Part shown: positions 61,304 through 64,000 of the stretch, piece after piece | Numbering within the stretch: the stretch's first letter is position 1 | How the letters are laid out: every line of letters starts with the position of its first letter | Assembly (NCBI RefSeq): GCF_003054055.1 | Contig: NZ_QBKI01000003.1 | Coordinates: 372,001-436,000, forward strand | Reading direction: 5' to 3' | Length of the DNA stretch: 64,000 nucleotides | Origin: Pontibacter mucosus | GTDB lineage: Bacteria; Bacteroidota; Bacteroidia; Cytophagales; Hymenobacteraceae | Notes under the pieces: model-generated | Database searches by the model: none | Told to the model about the DNA's origin: nothing | What the model saw: only the letters and a program-made list of their open reading frames with translations | Translations under genes and position numbers: made by a program

Positions 61304-61807
61304 ATGATTAAAAGATTTACTCAGGCTTCCTTACTGGCATTATCGCTGATGGTGATGAGCTGTGCCACTATTGTAAATGGATCCAGGCAAACAGTTGATT
61401 TCTCAAGCCAGCCTGCCGGCGCCAAGGTAAGCATTAATGGAGCCGACCACGGTACCACGCCTACACAGGTTAGGCTGAAGCGCAACGCCAACATGCCGGG
61501 ATCCCCTTCTGGCAGAGGATATTATGACGTGAAAATTGAATTGGATGGCTATTACCCTTACGAGGTGAAAGTAAAGCGCGAGTTTAACGGCTGGTTTATC
61601 GGCAACATCGTTATTGGTGGTTTGGTAGGCATAATCGTTGACGCAGCAACAGGTAGTATGTATAAACTATCTCCTGATCAGGTGATTGCGCAAATGGGTC
61701 GTCAGACGGCGGTGAACACTGACAATAAGGATGGTAACATTTTCATTGCGGTGACGCTAGATGTTGACCCAAGCTGGGAGAAAATCGGACAATTGGAGCG
61801 AAAATAG
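61304..61807 (+). CDS. PEGA domain lipoprotein
   Basis: This 167-residue protein has a lipobox (VMSC, Cys20) and a PEGA-like beta domain (about 30-85, with VDFSSQPAGAKVSINGADHG and LDGYYPYEVKV). A hydrophobic Gly-rich helix (IGNIVIGGLVGIIVDAATG, about 100-118) follows. This is the layout of a known envelope lipoprotein type whose role is not defined. It is single, and a 15-bp terminator hairpin follows. Confidence 0.82.
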   Translation: MIKRFTQASLLALSLMVMSCATIVNGSRQTVDFSSQPAGAKVSINGADHGTTPTQVRLKRNANMPGSPSGRGYYDVKIELDGYYPYEVKVKREFNGWFIGNIVIGGLVGIIVDAATGSMYKLSPDQVIAQMGRQTAVNTDNKDGNIFIAVTLDVDPSWEKIGQLERK

Positions 61808-61830
61808 CAGCAGCTATGATTGGCAATAAA

Positions 61831-61868
61831 AGAAAAGCACCATCAGATAATGATGGTGCTTTTCTTTT
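61831..61868 (+). terminator. Terminator after the PEGA lipoprotein
   Basis: A perfect 15-bp stem (61831-61845 with 61851-61865) has a 5-nt loop and flanking A/T runs. It can act in both directions. Confidence 0.9.
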
Positions 61869-61972
61869 GGTATGATGCTTCTAGAAGAATTTCAGAATAT
61901 GTAATTATTGACTGTACAGGTGTCTACCGGTAATACATACTTATAAAGCTCTTCAGGGCTTACCAAAGCTTA

Positions 61973-62896
61973 TTACTTACAATTCGGGGCGCCAGTAATC
62001 TCAAAAACTCTGTCCACTGCAAAATTAGCGTCTGTGGCTGCCTCTATTCCTCTCACTATGCCCGAAATCGTTACTCTGTAAGAACCATTCTCCAGGTTAA
62101 GTTTCAGTGGTTCGATCAGCCTTAGAACTGCCGCCTCTGCCTCCGGGTTTTTGCTGCCAAAGCCCGGGGTGTTAAGTTGCAGCACGTGGCTCATGGTCAT
62201 GCCTTCTTTCAAGATATCCAGCGTATTACCTGCTTTACCAGCATTCGTGATATAAGGCAGCATGTACAGGTAAGGGTTTTCTTCGCCAGTGGCTATAGCA
62301 TAGTCCTCTGCAGCGATGGGGAAAACGATTTCCTCCGAGGTTGCTTCATTGACCACCTTGACCGTCAGGTCCACCACTCTGTCGGCAGAAAGAGCAAAGT
62401 TATACTTGGTGCCCTTGTTGCTGTTGATGACAACTGCCTGGCTAGCAAGGTCAAAATTGATGCTGACCTCACGCGGTCCGCTTCCTTCAGCCGAGGAAGG
62501 TACAAAGTCCCAGGCAGTGCCAGCTTCTACAACACCGTTGCCAACAGGTACTGCGTTACCTTGAGTAGATAAAGTTCCTCCGTAAAAGAAGATGCATTTG
62601 ACTGCATTAGCATTAACTGCGCCACTAACATCGCCATTTTTCGAGGTAAAATACGTTTTGGCTACTGCAGCGTTATACCTCCATTCACCGCCTTCTACAA
62701 CAATTACATCTTGGGCATCGATGTTGATCATCACAGACTGGGCAGTTTGGGCAGACTTGGTATTGCCCACTTTGGCATCTTGTATGGCAGAAGTGGCAAA
62801 GCCATCCTGCTCCATGTCTTTTTCACATCCTCCCAGCAAAAACGCAGAGGCAAACATGGCCGAAATTAAAACGGAACTGCGGAAATACTTTTTCAT
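61973..62896 (-). CDS. Hypothetical lipoprotein
   Basis: This 307-residue protein has a lipobox (LGGC, Cys24) followed by an acidic mature start (CEKDMEQDG), which may be a surface export signal. The remainder is beta-rich with several Ala/Val/Asn repeats and no motif I recognise. A second and third Cys lie in VKCIFFYGG (about 101) and the C-terminal PNCK. There are no enzyme signatures. It is single, convergent to the PEGA gene and divergent from the M2 peptidase. Confidence 0.7.
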   Translation of the reverse strand: MKKYFRSSVLISAMFASAFLLGGCEKDMEQDGFATSAIQDAKVGNTKSAQTAQSVMINIDAQDVIVVEGGEWRYNAAVAKTYFTSKNGDVSGAVNANAVKCIFFYGGTLSTQGNAVPVGNGVVEAGTAWDFVPSSAEGSGPREVSINFDLASQAVVINSNKGTKYNFALSADRVVDLTVKVVNEATSEEIVFPIAAEDYAIATGEENPYLYMLPYITNAGKAGNTLDILKEGMTMSHVLQLNTPGFGSKNPEAEAAVLRLIEPLKLNLENGSYRVTISGIVRGIEAATDANFAVDRVFEITGAPNCK

Positions 62897-63263
62897 ATAG
62901 TTTATAAGGGTTAGGTTTTAATTCTAAAGCAAGGGTAAGCAAGAGCATTACAAAGTATAGGCACTCCAAGTCTTCAACAGCGCACCTCAGCAAGGTTGAG
63001 ATATATCTGTCTGCCAAACACGCTCTGGTTATACTTCAAATATTTGTGTGAATCAAACAAATATACGTATCAATTATTATATAGATACATATTAATCTTT
63101 AATTATTTTAAACAGTTGGTAGTGCAGCTCTACTTCCAATTGCTATAGCAAAGCTGAAATAAGGCATCACTGAAAATCATCTCGGTTGTTGGATGTTCGG
63201 TACCAGTTTACTTATATTTATCCTTTGCTTAACCCGCAAAACCACACCTCAGACAAACCACCC
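62897..63263. other. A/T-rich divergent intergenic region
   Basis: These 367 bp between the lipoprotein and the M2 peptidase genes are A/T-rich around 63050-63115. There is one AAGTATA near 62953 and a TATACTT near 63030. No hairpin, open frame or convincing -7 box is visible. Confidence 0.4.
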
Positions 63264-64000
63264 ATGAAAAAACTAATCTTTACCGGCCTTACTGCGGCGG
63301 TACTTCTCTCCTCCTGCTCCAGCCAGAAGACGGATACAGCCGGGACTGAACAAACTACAGCACTGACCGAAGTACAGCAGGAGGCGCAGGCCTTTTTGGA
63401 TCAGTATTCCAAGAAGTATCAGGAGCTCTATACTAATTCTGCTGAGGCAGAGTGGAATTCCAATACCAAAATTGTAGAGGGAGATACCACCAACGCCGCT
63501 GCCACACGCCGCGCCAACGAGGCCTTCGCTGCCTTTACCGGAAGCGAGGAAAACATCGAAATGGTGCGCACCATGCTGGAGAAAAAAGACCAGCTAACGC
63601 CTCTGCAGGTGCAGCAGTTTGAGGCCATACTTTTTGCGGCCGCCAACAACCCGCAGATCATCCCGGATGTGGTTAAGGCGCGTATTAAGGCCGAGACAGA
63701 GCAGACTGAAAAGCTGTACGGCTTCGACTACCGCCTTTCCGGCAAATCAGTTAGCACCAACGACATCGACAATATCCTGAAATCAGAAAAGGATGTTAAA
63801 AAACGACTGGATGCCTGGAATGCCAGCAAGGAAGTGGGACCTGGTTTGCGCGAGGGGCTGCTGAACCTGCGCGAGCTGCGCAACAAAACGGTGCAAAGCC
63901 TCGGTTACGACGATTACTTTACCTACCAGGCCTCCGACTACGACATGACGCGTGAGGAAATGATGGAGCTGATGCAGCAGATAAACGAAGAGCTGCGTCC
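63264..64000 (+). CDS. M2 family (ACE-like) metallopeptidase, 3' partial
   Basis: The frame is open from the ATG at 63264 to the right edge (245 codons), so the gene is cut. A lipobox LLSSC (Cys18) marks a lipoprotein. The visible part matches the N-terminus of bacterial M2 peptidyl-dipeptidases: AEAEWNSNTKIVEGD (about 60-74), the NLRELRNKTVQSLGYDDYFT segment and MTREEMMELMQQINEELRP. The zinc motif HExxH should lie beyond the window. Such enzymes release C-terminal dipeptides from peptides. Confidence 0.85.
   Translation, partial: MKKLIFTGLTAAVLLSSCSSQKTDTAGTEQTTALTEVQQEAQAFLDQYSKKYQELYTNSAEAEWNSNTKIVEGDTTNAAATRRANEAFAAFTGSEENIEMVRTMLEKKDQLTPLQVQQFEAILFAAANNPQIIPDVVKARIKAETEQTEKLYGFDYRLSGKSVSTNDIDNILKSEKDVKKRLDAWNASKEVGPGLREGLLNLRELRNKTVQSLGYDDYFTYQASDYDMTREEMMELMQQINEELR

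Overview
The window reads as a chromosomal segment from a Bacteroidota bacterium, most likely a Cytophagales/Hymenobacteraceae member of the Pontibacter type. The evidence is the -7 boxes of the TAnnTTTG class, the near absence of Shine-Dalgarno sites, many lipoproteins and outer-membrane beta-barrel receptors with carboxypeptidase-regulatory N-termini, LytS/LytTR signalling, a TDO-type tryptophan dioxygenase and mid-range GC. The genus is inference only. No phage, insertion sequence, integrase, rRNA or CRISPR array is visible. This is mostly housekeeping and envelope gene content on a stable chromosome.

Layout. 1-2.5 kb: end of an ABC permease, an SDR oxidoreductase and a CoA-binding protein. 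2.6-5.5 kb (minus): FAD oxidoreductase and tryptophan 2,3-dioxygenase, separated by a perfect 15-unit hexanucleotide array. 5.7-10.3 kb: L-serine dehydratase beta chain, then a tight TolC / membrane-fusion protein / glycerol-3-phosphate dehydrogenase run. 10.4-18 kb: membrane protein, acyltransferase, NUDIX hydrolase, two RNA methyltransferases, and a minus-strand pdxH-DUF1015-maf run. 18.3-31.8 kb: YqgE, a DUF349 repeat protein, two identical tRNA-Thr genes, a GNAT protein, a two-TM cation channel, a YdjM-type hydrolase, an SDR, a small lipoprotein, gyrA with a TPR gene behind it, and an M48 protease. 32-44 kb: amidase, Ig-like lipoprotein, beta-barrel protein, nucleotide pyrophosphatase, beta-CASP nuclease, a RES/Xre toxin-antitoxin pair, two paralogous TPR genes, an Ada-like methyltransferase, an OmpA lipoprotein, an H-NOX haem protein and a DUF2062 protein. 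44.5-57.5 kb: two large outer-membrane receptors with neighbouring AraC, LytS and LytTR regulators, an acyltransferase, a DMT exporter and an AI-2E family permease. 57.6-64 kb: dbpA helicase, rmuC, a PEGA lipoprotein, an unknown lipoprotein and the start of an M2 (ACE-like) peptidase.

Two signals are not explained by the genes. First, the heptamer AAGTATA (or TATACTT on the other strand) is scattered through coding and non-coding DNA on both strands at about two per kb. That is far above chance. It occurs as inverted pairs just after stop codons, inside terminator loops, and as the unit of the hexanucleotide array. Its behaviour recalls DNA-uptake sequences or the cyanobacterial HIP1 element. 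Second, two collinear intergenic repeats of about 600 bp (around 37.8-38.3 kb and 59.1-59.7 kb) keep their flanks but carry small hairpins whose stems differ completely while remaining self-complementary.
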